Origin: Rhodobiaceae bacterium
Lineage (GTDB): Bacteria; Pseudomonadota; Alphaproteobacteria; Parvibaculales; Parvibaculaceae
NCBI GenBank assembly: GCA_002746275.1
Contig: NVWR01000006.1
Span: 189,800-199,305 of the forward strand
Direction: 5' to 3'
DNA length: 9,506 nucleotides
The notes below the pieces were generated by a model. That model ran no database searches. It was not told the DNA's origin and worked only from the letters and a program-made list of their open reading frames with translations. Every line of letters starts with the position of its first letter. Position 1 is the stretch's first letter. Both the position numbers and the translations under genes were made by a program. Shown in pieces: positions 1-5,753 of the stretch.

Positions 1-1019
1 AATTCTGCCCGCTTGTCTGCGTTCAGCGCTTTGTAGCGTTCTTCCCAGGCCTTGCGGGGCTTGGAGCTCTTCAGACCCGCGACACGCCAGGCGTCCAGCA
101 CGTCCGATGGAATTTCGAAGGGCGCATGATCCCATCCCAATGCCTTGCGGGTGAGGGCGATTTCTTCTTCGCCGAGTGCTGCGCCGTGTGAGGCAGCGGT
201 CCCGCCTTTGTTGGGAGAGCCGTAGCCGATGGTCGTGCGGCAGGCGATGAGGCTTGGCTTGTCGGTGAGCTGTGCTGCCGAGATGGCTTTTTCGATGGCA
301 CCCGCGTCGTGGCCGTCAATGCGCACCGCGTCCCAACCAGCTGCTTCGAAGCGTTTCAGAGCGTCACCGCTTTCAGACAGGCTCAAGGCGCCGTCGATGG
401 TGATCTCATTGTCATCATAGAGAACAATGAGGCGCGAAAGCTTCAGGTGGCCGGCCAGGCTAATGGCTTCGTGGCTGATGCCTTCCATCAAATCGCCATC
501 AGAGGCAATTGTGTAGGTGAAGTGATCCACAATGTCCGAGCCGAAGCGGGCTTTTTGGAGCTGTTCGGCAAGAGCCATCCCGACGGCAGTCGAAATGCCC
601 TGACCCAGAGGGCCGGTTGTGGTTTCGACACCAGCGGTGTGACCGAATTCCGGGTGCCCTGGTGTTTTTGATCCGAGCTGGCGAAAGTTTTTGATCTCGT
701 CCAGCGTCATGTCCTCGTAGCCCAGTAGATAGAGCAGCGAGTAGACCAGCATTGATCCGTGACCGGCAGACAGGACGAACCTGTCGCGGTCCGGCCAGTT
801 TGGCTGGCGGGGATCATGCTTCATGAATTTGGTGAAAAGCACGGTTGCCATGTCGGCAGTGCCCATGGGCATGCCGGGATGTCCGCTTTTGGCTTTTTGG
901 ACCGCGTCCATTGAAAGGGCCCGGATGGCATTTGCCATCATTTTGTGTGTTGCGTTCACGTCGGCGGATTCACCCTCTGTTGAGACAGAGGCTGTTGCCG
1001 ATTGCTCTGATGGCGTCAT
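1..1019 (-). CDS. tkt: Transketolase, N-terminal half (partial, runs off the left edge)
   Basis: Transketolase is a thiamine-diphosphate (TPP) enzyme that moves two-carbon ketol units between sugar phosphates in the non-oxidative pentose phosphate (or Calvin) pathway in the cytosol. About 339 codons are visible, roughly half of a typical ~660-residue enzyme, covering the TPP-binding (PP) domain. Visible motifs are SGHPGMPMG (His ~47), GHGSM (His ~87), [14 protein letters not shown] (His ~122), [10 protein letters not shown], the TPP/metal signature SDGDLMEG with YDDN about 25 residues later (~174-204), and [15 protein letters not shown] (His ~278). The ATG at 1019 gives an N-terminus about 20 residues longer than the E. 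coli enzyme, with a polar low-complexity start. A later ATG near 941 would match the E. coli length but has no visible ribosome site. The gene is transcribed away from the DUF4164-zapA genes. The family call is secure; the exact start is less so. Confidence 0.96.
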   Translation of the reverse strand, partial: MTPSEQSATASVSTEGESADVNATHKMMANAIRALSMDAVQKAKSGHPGMPMGTADMATVLFTKFMKHDPRQPNWPDRDRFVLSAGHGSMLVYSLLYLLGYEDMTLDEIKNFRQLGSKTPGHPEFGHTAGVETTTGPLGQGISTAVGMALAEQLQKARFGSDIVDHFTYTIASDGDLMEGISHEAISLAGHLKLSRLIVLYDDNEITIDGALSLSESGDALKRFEAAGWDAVRIDGHDAGAIEKAISAAQLTDKPSLIACRTTIGYGSPNKGGTAASHGAALGEEEIALTRKALGWDHAPFEIPSDVLDAWRVAGLKSSKPRKAWEERYKALNADKRAE

Positions 1020-1118
1020 TTTCAAACTCGTTTTGCCGCGGGCCGCCAGATGTGGCGCCCTGTCTTCGGCGGGGCGTTGGGTGTTGTTTCAGCGCGACCT
1101 GCCCCCCGGTGCGCTTTA

Positions 1119-1155
1119 GAAGTCCGCTTTGAGTTAATCTCATAAGGAGGACTTC
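1119..1155. repeat. Inverted repeat GAAGTCC...GGACTTC upstream of tkt (possible operator)
   Basis: GAAGTCC (1119-1125) is the perfect reverse complement of GGACTTC (1149-1155). A nested GAG/CTC pair (1131-1133 with 1139-1141) lies between the arms. The dyad is about 100 bases upstream of the transketolase start and overlaps the candidate start site on the minus strand. A regulator site or a 5'-leader hairpin are both possible; no known consensus is recognised. Confidence 0.35.
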
Positions 1156-1182
1156 GAATAGCTCTCAGTGATCAAGGTTCAA
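1155..1182 (-). promoter_or_regulatory. Candidate tkt promoter
   Basis: On the minus strand TTGAAC (1182-1177) is followed after 16 bases by TATTCG (1160-1155), an acceptable sigma70-type pair that would start transcription near 1148. The -10 box touches the right arm of the inverted repeat at 1119-1155, so the dyad would lie over the start site. Other weak -35-like TTGACT sequences lie upstream (for example 1226-1221) without a good partner. This is a by-eye call. Confidence 0.3.
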
Positions 1183-1465
1183 AAAGCGAAGCACAGATTG
1201 AGAGTAAAGTGCGGAACGCCAGTCAAAAACAGGCTGAGAACGGCGCCACAATGACTATCTGCCTCTCTAGAGTCAATGTGATTCGAGGGGGCGAAAATTG
1301 TGGGGTTTTGTGCCGAAATAGGCGCTACTGGAGATCTTTTGATCTCGCCGGACTATGTAATTTTTAAGTTTCAGCCTAGCGCTTTGGGGGGATATCCTGA
1401 CCTTGTCGTGTGGTGACTTGGGTAGGGTTTCGTAGAGGCCTGCCAAATGGTACAGGACCTCTCGG

Positions 1466-1495
1466 TTGACCGAGTTTAAGGTGGCCCCCTATTCT
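1466..1495 (+). promoter_or_regulatory. Candidate promoter for DUF4164-zapA, overlapped by a palindrome
   Basis: TTGACC (1466-1471) and TATTCT (1490-1495) are separated by 18 bases, giving a start near 1502 and a leader of about 50 bases before the DUF4164 ATG. The -35 box sits within the perfect palindrome CTCGGT-TG-ACCGAG (1461-1474), a position suited to a repressor site. This is inferred from consensus only. Confidence 0.4.
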
Positions 1496-1553
1496 ACGCA
1501 GATCAAAGAGGCGAAGGCGTTCGCCCGGCGACTTTAGGAGTGATGACAGGCGT

Positions 1554-1814
1554 ATGGGAAAGCTCGAAGAAGCAATGAGCGACTTTGGTGCTGTGCTTGA
1601 CCGGCTGGACGGCGCGCTTGGCGGTAGCTCAGTCAGAGCCGAGGCGCGTGGGGCGCTGGAAAGCCAGATTGCTGCTCTGAAAGAGGATCGTGCGCGGTTG
1701 GCGGAAGAATTAGATATAATGAGGGCTGATGTGCGGCGCCTTGAGGGTCTCAATGCGCGCGCCTCTACGGAAATTGGGACGGCTCTGAAAGACATAGACA
1801 GGCTTTTGGCATGA
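1554..1814 (+). CDS. DUF4164 family small coiled-coil protein
   Basis: The 86-residue protein is predicted by eye to be almost entirely helical. It has heptad-like Leu/Ala/Glu patterning from about residue 30 to the end (LESQIAALKEDRARLAEEL, then MRADVRRLEGLNARASTEI). It has no signal peptide or membrane segment, so it is probably cytosolic. The composition, length and position directly before zapA match the DUF4164 family found next to zapA in alphaproteobacteria. Its function is not established; a role with ZapA in cell division is only an inference from adjacency. The ATG at 1554 is the first usable in-frame start. A TAGGAG at 1535-1540 lies 13 bases upstream, rather far for a ribosome site. 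The stop overlaps a mini-ORF start (ATGA) and is 40 bases from zapA, so the two genes are probably cotranscribed. Confidence 0.8.
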   Translation: MGKLEEAMSDFGAVLDRLDGALGGSSVRAEARGALESQIAALKEDRARLAEELDIMRADVRRLEGLNARASTEIGTALKDIDRLLA

Positions 1815-1852
1815 ATGCCTGCCTGATAACGCAAAATGCGATGGGGGAATAG
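1811..1852 (+). CDS. Possible 13-codon bridging mini-cistron before zapA
   Basis: An ATG overlapping the DUF4164 stop (ATGA, 1811-1814) opens a reading frame MNACLITQNAMGE. It ends with TAG at 1850-1852, two bases before the zapA GTG. The zapA ribosome site (GGGGGAA, 1843-1849) lies inside it. Such a frame could couple translation of the two genes, but an open frame of 13 codons can easily arise by chance. Confidence 0.2.
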   Translation: MNACLITQNAMGE

Positions 1853-1854
1853 AA

Positions 1855-2214
1855 GTGGGCCAAGTCAACGTTTCCATCAATGATCGGTCCTATTCGGTTG
1901 CCTGCGGCGATGGGGAAGAGGACCATTTGCGCGAGCTGGCCCGGTATCTTGATAACCATGTGAGTGAGCTGGCAAAAACCGTTGGTCAGGTTGGAGATGC
2001 GCGGTTACTGCTGCTGGCGGGTCTCATGATCTCCGATGAATATTCCGATGTGCTGGAAAAAGTTGAGGTGCTAACCGCTGAGGTGGCCGCGCTCAAAAAG
2101 GCTAACGATGCTCAATCCGTGCTGGATGAGCAGGTGGAAGACAAGGTTGCCGCCCTGCTCGGACAGGCCACTGTGCGGATTGGAAAGATCGCGGAGCGCC
2201 TGGAAGCCTCCTGA
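1855..2214 (+). CDS. zapA: Cell division protein ZapA
   Basis: ZapA binds FtsZ at midcell and bundles protofilaments, stabilising the Z-ring. The 119-residue protein has the family layout. A globular N-terminal head (about residues 1-45) begins with a beta-strand segment typical of the family (VNVSINDRSYSVAC) and continues into GEEDHLRELARYLDNHV. A long helix and coiled coil with LLLLAGLMISDEY (about 50-64) then runs to the C-terminus. Length is normal for the family (~100-130). The start is GTG at 1855, preceded by a GGGGGAA ribosome site at 1843-1849; no in-frame ATG lies upstream before the DUF4164 gene. It follows DUF4164 by 40 bases and is itself followed by the 6S RNA locus, the arrangement also seen around E. 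coli zapA-ssrS-ygfA. Confidence 0.92.
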   Translation: MGQVNVSINDRSYSVACGDGEEDHLRELARYLDNHVSELAKTVGQVGDARLLLLAGLMISDEYSDVLEKVEVLTAEVAALKKANDAQSVLDEQVEDKVAALLGQATVRIGKIAERLEAS

Positions 2215-2248
2215 TTTTTACCGTTTCTCTCTTCTCTCCTTCAAGGTG

Positions 2249-2278
2249 TGCACAAGAGGCGCACAAGCGTGGTATACT
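2249..2278 (+). promoter_or_regulatory. Candidate promoter of the 6S RNA gene
   Basis: TGCACA (2249-2254) and a strong TATACT (2273-2278) are 18 bases apart, predicting a start at about 2284-2286. That coincides with the first paired base of the closing stem of the RNA. The promoter lies 35 bases after the zapA stop, so the RNA can be made independently of zapA. Confidence 0.5.
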
Positions 2279-2283
2279 ACGCA

Positions 2284-2442
2284 TGGGTGCTGCCGGACGC
2301 GTTAGGAGCGCTATTGCTCGGGGCCTTACGTTTCTCTAGGGAACTGTCCCTGTGGCGGGCCGTGGCCTGCTGCACACGGTGCCCACCTACTTTGTAGGTC
2401 CTCCGAGAATCACTGCTCCGACGGTCCGGTGGGCCCACTTTT
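2284..2442 (+). ncRNA. ssrS: 6S RNA candidate (ssrS)
   Basis: 6S RNA is a ~160-nt RNA that mimics an open promoter and sequesters sigma70 RNA polymerase in stationary phase. The region lies between zapA and 5-FCL, the conserved position of ssrS. It folds by eye into one long irregular rod. Pairings are TGGG 2284-2287 with CCCA 2434-2437, a nine-pair helix 2290-2298 with 2424-2432, GGAGC 2305-2309 with GCTCC 2415-2419, and CTCGGGG 2317-2323 with 2401-2407. A more open middle carries small hairpins on each side (2338-2351 and 2385-2399). The apical stem pairs GGGCCGTG (2357-2364) with CACG-GT-GCCC (2375-2384). The closing stem is followed by a T5 run (2439-2443), so the 3' end is near 2440. There is no matching open reading frame. 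The identification rests on synteny, length and fold; a covariance-model search was not possible. Confidence 0.75.
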
Positions 2443-2449
2443 TCTATGA

Positions 2450-2523
2450 GGCCTTGGTCCTTGTAGGCCCGTTTTGTGAGGTTACGGGGTTTTCCAAGGT
2501 CGGTGGCCAGACCAGAGCTGGCC
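2450..2523 (+). other. Structured leader between the 6S RNA and the 5-FCL gene
   Basis: The 97 bases between the 6S 3' end and the 5-FCL start can form three helices. GGCCTTGG (2450-2457) pairs with CCAAGGTC (2494-2501). This encloses CCCG (2468-2471) with CGGG (2485-2488). A separate perfect hairpin GGCCAG-N7-CTGGCC (2505-2523) ends 16 bases before the ATG. It may simply be an RNA-processing spacer or a translational control element. No known riboswitch class is recognised. Confidence 0.3.
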
Positions 2524-2539
2524 CAATGTCGAGTTAAAT

Positions 2540-3172
2540 ATGTCTGACCATTCCCGGCCTCCCGCACCCCTGCCATCCGGTCAGCCTTCCCTCAGCCAAG
2601 GCAAGTCTGTGTTACGTCAGGCCGCCTTGGAGGCCCGTGGGAAAGCGCACAAGGCGCTGGGGACCACAGCGGCAGCGGCCTTTCTGGAGCATTTTCTCGG
2701 CGATATTCAACTGGCGCCGGGTGCCATTGTTGCGGGTTATTTCCCCATCCGATCTGAGGCTGATGTTGTCCCGCTGCTCCATAAGGTGAGCCAGCTTGGC
2801 CATACCTGTGCTCTTCCGAGGGTTCTGGGGGCAGAGAAACCCCTCTCGTTTCATCAATGGGAACCGGGAAGCCCAACAGCCTCCGGGCCTTTTGGTACAC
2901 GGGTTCCGCCCCGCGATGCGCCTGAAGTCGTGCCAGACATTGTTCTGGTGCCACTGCTTGCCTTCGATCTTGCGGGGACGCGTCTTGGCTATGGCGGCGG
3001 GTTTTATGACCGGACACTCAGCGGATTGCGAAAACAAGGGTCCTGTTTGGCAGTGGGCATTGCCTTCGGCGCACAAGAGCGTGACCTTTTGCCCCGCGAC
3101 CCTTATGACGAAGCTCTTGATTGGGTCGTGACAGAAGTAGGCTGTCGTCGTTTTGAAAGGATGCCTGGATGA
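2540..3172 (+). CDS. fau: 5-formyltetrahydrofolate cyclo-ligase (5,10-methenyl-THF synthetase)
   Basis: This enzyme converts 5-formyl-tetrahydrofolate to 5,10-methenyl-tetrahydrofolate using ATP, returning a storage and inhibitory folate to one-carbon metabolism in the cytosol. The 210-residue protein carries the family signature GTRLGYGGGFYDRTL (about 147-160), the nucleotide-binding glycine-rich loop. It also has VAGYFPIRSEAD (64-75), ALPRVLG (91-97), VVPDIVLVPLLAFD (130-143) and the C-terminal VGIAF and DWVVTE segments. The N-terminal ~22 residues (Pro/Ser-rich) precede the usual K..LR start of the family. ATG 2540 has only a weak GAG ribosome site (2531-2533), so GTG 2609 is a possible alternative. 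The gene lies after the 6S RNA, as ygfA does in E. coli, and its stop overlaps the next gene by 4 bp (ATGA), implying an operon. The gene is also called ygfA or mthfs in other organisms. Confidence 0.93.
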   Translation: MSDHSRPPAPLPSGQPSLSQGKSVLRQAALEARGKAHKALGTTAAAAFLEHFLGDIQLAPGAIVAGYFPIRSEADVVPLLHKVSQLGHTCALPRVLGAEKPLSFHQWEPGSPTASGPFGTRVPPRDAPEVVPDIVLVPLLAFDLAGTRLGYGGGFYDRTLSGLRKQGSCLAVGIAFGAQERDLLPRDPYDEALDWVVTEVGCRRFERMPG

Positions 3173-3981
3173 GATTGTTGTTTCTGGGGGATTTGGTTGG
3201 GCGCGCAGGCCGGGAGGCGGCGATTACCCAACTACCCAGGCTGCGGGCTGATCTTCAGATCGATTTTGCGGTTGTGAATGGTGAAAATGCGGCTGGGGGA
3301 TTTGGGATTACCCAACCCATTTGCGACGCGTTGTTTGACGCTGGTGCAGATGTTGTGACGCTTGGCAACCATGCCTGGGACCAGCGTGAGGCGTTGATCC
3401 ATGTCGACCGGGAGCCGCGACTGATCCGTCCACGCAATTATCCCCCAGGGACACCTGGCAAGGGCAGCGGTCTTTTTGAAACAAAATCGGGTGCGCGGGT
3501 TTTGGTGATGAATGTGCTCGGAAGTGTGTTCATGAACGCACTGGACGATCCTTTCGCAAGCGTTGATGAGGCGCTGGAACAGAGCCCTCTGGGTATGATT
3601 GCAGATGCGGTGATTGTGGACATGCACGCGGAAGCCACGTCTGAGAAAATGGCGATGGGGCATTTTTGCGATGGGCGCGCGAGCCTTGTGGTGGGGACAC
3701 ACAGTCACGTGCCGACGGCGGATGCCCAGATACTGGATGGTGGTACCGCCTATCAAACCGATGCTGGCATGTGTGGCGATTATAATTCGGTGATCGGGAT
3801 GGAGAAGGACGAGCCGGTCAACCGGTTTGTTACCAAAATTCCAAGTGGTCGTTTTACACCAGCTAGTGGTCCTGCAACGGTTTGTGGTGTTTTCGTTGAA
3901 ACCGATGATGCCACCGGGCTTGCCAAACGGGTTGAACCGATCCGCGTGGGTGGGCGCTTGAAAGCATCAAATCCAATCTGA
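3169..3981 (+). CDS. ymdB: TIGR00282/YmdB family metallophosphoesterase
   Basis: Members of this family are dinuclear-iron phosphodiesterases; B. subtilis YmdB acts on 2',3'-cyclic nucleotides and influences biofilm and motility choices. The 270-residue length is typical. All metal ligands expected from the Deinococcus and Bacillus structures are visible: D8 (FLGDLVG), E39 and N40 (NGENAAGG), N67 and H68 (TLGNHAWDQ), H153 (DMHAEATSEK), and H178 and H180 (GTHSHVPTAD). Other family signatures are RPRNYPPGTPG (87-97) and YQTDAGMCGDYNSVIGM (195-211). There is no signal peptide, so it is cytosolic. Its ATG overlaps the 5-FCL stop by 4 bp, suggesting translational coupling. The in-vivo substrate in alphaproteobacteria is not established. 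The frame continues to be open after the TGA into a hydrophobic mini-ORF. Confidence 0.93.
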   Translation: MRLLFLGDLVGRAGREAAITQLPRLRADLQIDFAVVNGENAAGGFGITQPICDALFDAGADVVTLGNHAWDQREALIHVDREPRLIRPRNYPPGTPGKGSGLFETKSGARVLVMNVLGSVFMNALDDPFASVDEALEQSPLGMIADAVIVDMHAEATSEKMAMGHFCDGRASLVVGTHSHVPTADAQILDGGTAYQTDAGMCGDYNSVIGMEKDEPVNRFVTKIPSGRFTPASGPATVCGVFVETDDATGLAKRVEPIRVGGRLKASNPI

Positions 3982-3990
3982 AGCATTTGG

Positions 3991-4077
3991 ATGGTTTGGG
4001 CGTGGACCACAGCGCTGGTCGTGATGCTGTACTTTTTCGCAATTGTTCTTGCTGATGACACGGGGCTGAAAAAATGA
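3991..4077 (+). CDS. Possible 28-residue single-span membrane peptide
   Basis: Nine bases after the phosphoesterase stop, and in the same frame, an ATG opens a 28-codon frame. Its product starts MVWAWTTALVVMLYFFAIV and ends LADDTGLKK. Residues 3-21 form a convincing hydrophobic transmembrane span with a short acidic/basic tail. No good ribosome site is visible. Its terminal AAA AAA TGA codons sit at the base of the terminator hairpin at 4077-4114. It may be a real small membrane protein translated by reinitiation after the phosphoesterase, or a chance hydrophobic frame. No homologue is recognised. Confidence 0.35.
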   Translation: MVWAWTTALVVMLYFFAIVLADDTGLKK

Positions 4078-4120
4078 CCCCGCCCCGACGCAGGGTGGTG
4101 CGTGGGAGCGGGGTACTTTT
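4069..4120. terminator. Probable bidirectional terminator between the 5-FCL/phosphoesterase operon and the chemoreceptor gene
   Basis: ACCCCGC (4077-4083) pairs perfectly with GCGGGGT (4108-4114), and inside it CCC-g-ACGC pairs with GCGT-GGG, giving about 14 pairs around the loop AGGGTGGT. Read on the plus strand the stem is followed by ACTTTT (4115-4120). Read on the minus strand it is followed by CATTTTTT (complement of the A6 run at 4069-4074). It therefore suits both convergent transcription units. Confidence 0.6.
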
Positions 4121-4185
4121 ACACCGTCGGGGATATGACGGTGTTATAACTCTGGCCCAAATCGGGTGGCGGGATGGGACCAGAG
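4121..4185. repeat. Two further hairpins in the convergent gap
   Basis: ACACCGTC (4121-4128) and GACGGTGT (4137-4144) form a perfect 8-bp stem with an 8-base loop. CTCTGG plus CCC (4150-4158) pairs with GGG-A-CCAGAG (4176-4185). Neither has a T-run on either strand. They may stabilise 3' ends of the convergent transcripts. A 12-bp palindrome AAGCGATCGCTT follows at 4199-4210, just beyond the chemoreceptor stop. Confidence 0.4.
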
Positions 4186-4215
4186 CATTCGTTTCCCAAA
4201 GCGATCGCTTCGGGG

Positions 4216-5481
4216 TTAGAGCTTCTTCACTTCTTCTAGGAATTTTTCGACTTCGACGCGCAGGATCTCTGATTGCTCGCCCATCTGGCCGGATGTTTTC
4301 TGCACCTGACTGGCGGCTTCCCCGGTTTCTGTTGCAGCTGTCGTCACTGTCGCGATGTTTTCTGAAACGTCACGGGTGCCCGTGGCGGCTTCTTGAACAT
4401 TGCGGCTGATTTCCTCTGTCGCAGCGCTTTGCTGTTCGACGGATGCGGCGATCGCGGTGGTTATGTCGTTGATCTTTCCGATCGTTGCCCCAATAGATCC
4501 AATTGCATCGACAGCCCCATTTGTTGCCTGCTGGATTGTGCCGATCTGAGCCGCGATTTCTTCGGTTGCTTTGGCTGTTTGGCCAGAGAGCTCTTTCACC
4601 TCGGAGGCAACAACGGCAAACCCTTTGCCAGCCTCCCCAGCACGGGCCGCTTCGATGGTTGCATTGAGGGCGAGTAGGTTCGTCTGGCTTGCAATGTCTT
4701 GTATGAGGTTCACCACGTCGCCAATTTTTTCAGACGCTTCTGCAAGTCCCTGGATGGTGGCGTTGGTGTTTTCAGCCTCTTTGACAGCTTCCTGAGCGAT
4801 ACGGGAAGAATCTGCAACCTGGCGGGTAATCTCCGTAATCGAGTTCGACATTTCTTCCGCTGCACTTGCCACAGTCTGCACGTTGGTTGTGGTTTCTTCT
4901 GCGGCACCGGCAACGGCGGTTGCCTGTTTGCTGCTTTCTGCGGCCGTTGCCGCCAATGTGCTGGCCATGCTCTTCATTTCTTCGGACGCAGCGGCTACAC
5001 GCGATACGGCGCCGCCTACGTTGGTCTCAAAATTGGCGATCGTGTTTTGGAATGTGGTTACGACGCTCCAAGTGACCATGGCCCCGATATAGGCACCACT
5101 CTTGTCGTAGACGGCGGCGACGCGGAGATCCAAGGTTTCTGGACCCAATTTGATTTTTGCGTTGTGGGGGAGGTTTGACGGGTCGGCGAGGAGTTGGCGC
5201 TGATGCGACGGCGTCTTGTGAAAAACATCAATGCACACACCCAACATGTTTTCGGGATCAACTTCAGCGGGCAGAAGATTTTGAACTGTCTTCAACGTGT
5301 CGACGCTGGTCTGGTTGATATAGGTGATCTTGAGATCAACCGGATCGGCCATCATTACGTTGATCGGCATATTGTCCATCATCGTAACAAGCATTTCGTG
5401 GGTCATTGCGTCGGGTGCAGCTTTGATTGGCTCCACATTATCGGGCATCTCTACCGCGGCGCTTTTGCGAAGATTGAACAT
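4216..5481 (-). CDS. Soluble PAS-domain methyl-accepting chemotaxis protein
   Basis: This is a cytoplasmic chemoreceptor that would control CheA kinase through its signalling hairpin. The 421-residue protein has no hydrophobic segment long enough for a membrane span. A PAS-like sensor domain occupies about residues 30-142 ([20 protein letters not shown] near its start, [14 protein letters not shown] near its end). A long coiled-coil signalling domain follows (about 155-415), with the near-invariant tip [20 protein letters not shown] and [15 protein letters not shown] (about 266-299). Methylation-type Ala/Glu/Gln-rich segments lie on both sides. No C-terminal NWETF-type pentapeptide for CheR docking is present; it ends FLEEVKKL. 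I prefer the ATG at 5481 because a G-rich ribosome site (5487-5493) lies just upstream; GTG at 5487 would add two residues. The gene runs against all its neighbours from 1554 onward. The ligand or cofactor of the PAS domain is unknown. Confidence 0.93.
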   Translation of the reverse strand: MFNLRKSAAVEMPDNVEPIKAAPDAMTHEMLVTMMDNMPINVMMADPVDLKITYINQTSVDTLKTVQNLLPAEVDPENMLGVCIDVFHKTPSHQRQLLADPSNLPHNAKIKLGPETLDLRVAAVYDKSGAYIGAMVTWSVVTTFQNTIANFETNVGGAVSRVAAASEEMKSMASTLAATAAESSKQATAVAGAAEETTTNVQTVASAAEEMSNSITEITRQVADSSRIAQEAVKEAENTNATIQGLAEASEKIGDVVNLIQDIASQTNLLALNATIEAARAGEAGKGFAVVASEVKELSGQTAKATEEIAAQIGTIQQATNGAVDAIGSIGATIGKINDITTAIAASVEQQSAATEEISRNVQEAATGTRDVSENIATVTTAATETGEAASQVQKTSGQMGEQSEILRVEVEKFLEEVKKL

Positions 5482-5500
5482 TTTCACCCCCCCTTTGGGC

Positions 5501-5519
5501 CCGGATTGTCGAAATCCGG
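5501..5519 (-). repeat. Hairpin in the chemoreceptor 5' leader
   Basis: CCGGATT (5501-5507) and AATCCGG (5513-5519) form a perfect 7-bp stem with a 5-base loop, about 20 bases upstream of the chemoreceptor start codon and next to the G7 ribosome-site run. It could affect translation of the chemoreceptor mRNA. Confidence 0.35.
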
Positions 5520-5633
5520 TTTCTAGCGTTGGTGCAACGTTCGGGGTGGTCTTTGGTTTGCCCGTATAAGTTGCGGTATTCGCAATAACTAAACCTTAGG
5601 TAGTAAATGAATACTTAACGTTTTACGAAAAAC

Positions 5634-5639
5634 TATAAT
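5634..5639 (+). promoter_or_regulatory. Candidate -10 box for yebC
   Basis: TATAAT at 5634-5639 is a perfect -10 consensus, about 130 bases upstream of yebC, in the AT-rich part of the gap. The expected -35 region (around 5611-5617) reads ATACTTA and is poor, so an activator or another sigma arrangement may be needed. Confidence 0.35.
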
Positions 5640-5657
5640 TCTTCCGGTGGGGGTGCG

Positions 5658-5753
5658 ATGCGTCAGCCTATGGATTTTGCCGCGCTCTCTGCCTATAAAG
5701 GCACAAATCAGCAGTCTTTGATGATGATGTGCTGCACCACCCTTTACCGTTGA
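5658..5753 (+). CDS. Possible leader peptide upstream of yebC (31 residues)
   Basis: ATG 5658 opens 31 codons ending with TGA at 5751-5753, 14 bases before yebC. The product begins [18 protein letters not shown] and ends [14 protein letters not shown]-rich ribosome-site-like GGTGGGGG (5646-5653) sits 4 bases upstream, and the TATAAT box lies just before that, so the frame could start very near the 5' end of the mRNA. It may act as a translated leader controlling yebC, or be chance. No homologue is recognised and the unusual Met-Met-Met-Cys-Cys run is not a known stall motif. Confidence 0.3.
   Translation: MRQPMDFAALSAYKGTNQQSLMMMCCTTLYR

Larger units (their letters stand above)
1020..1553. 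other. Divergent intergenic region between tkt and the DUF4164 gene
   Basis: No convincing protein gene is seen in these 530 bases. The stretch holds a candidate tkt promoter overlapping an inverted repeat (1119-1182). Further right is a hairpin GAGATC-TTTT-GATCTC (1331-1346), enclosed by a GCGCTA/TAGCGC pairing (1322-1327 with 1377-1382). A second hairpin lies at 1435-1461, and a 14-bp palindrome at 1461-1474 overlaps a candidate promoter for the DUF4164-zapA genes. A strong Shine-Dalgarno-like AAGGAGG at 1144-1150 has no start codon at a useful distance on the plus strand. Confidence 0.6.

Noticed and set aside
309..1132. Plus-strand frames of 95-120 codons within the first kilobase
   Set aside because: They are antisense to transketolase or extend from it into the gap, and no domain is recognisable.
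1144..1254. AAGGAGG ribosome site with a 28-codon GTG frame (from 1169) that could encode a small basic peptide
   Set aside because: The GTG is about 18 bases from the ribosome site, too far for initiation, and the AAGGAGG is partly explained as an arm of the tkt-upstream dyad.
2592..3756. Several minus-strand frames of 140-174 codons opposite the 5-FCL and phosphoesterase genes
   Set aside because: They are shadows of genes with clear family motifs and full-length conservation; no ribosome sites or family signatures.
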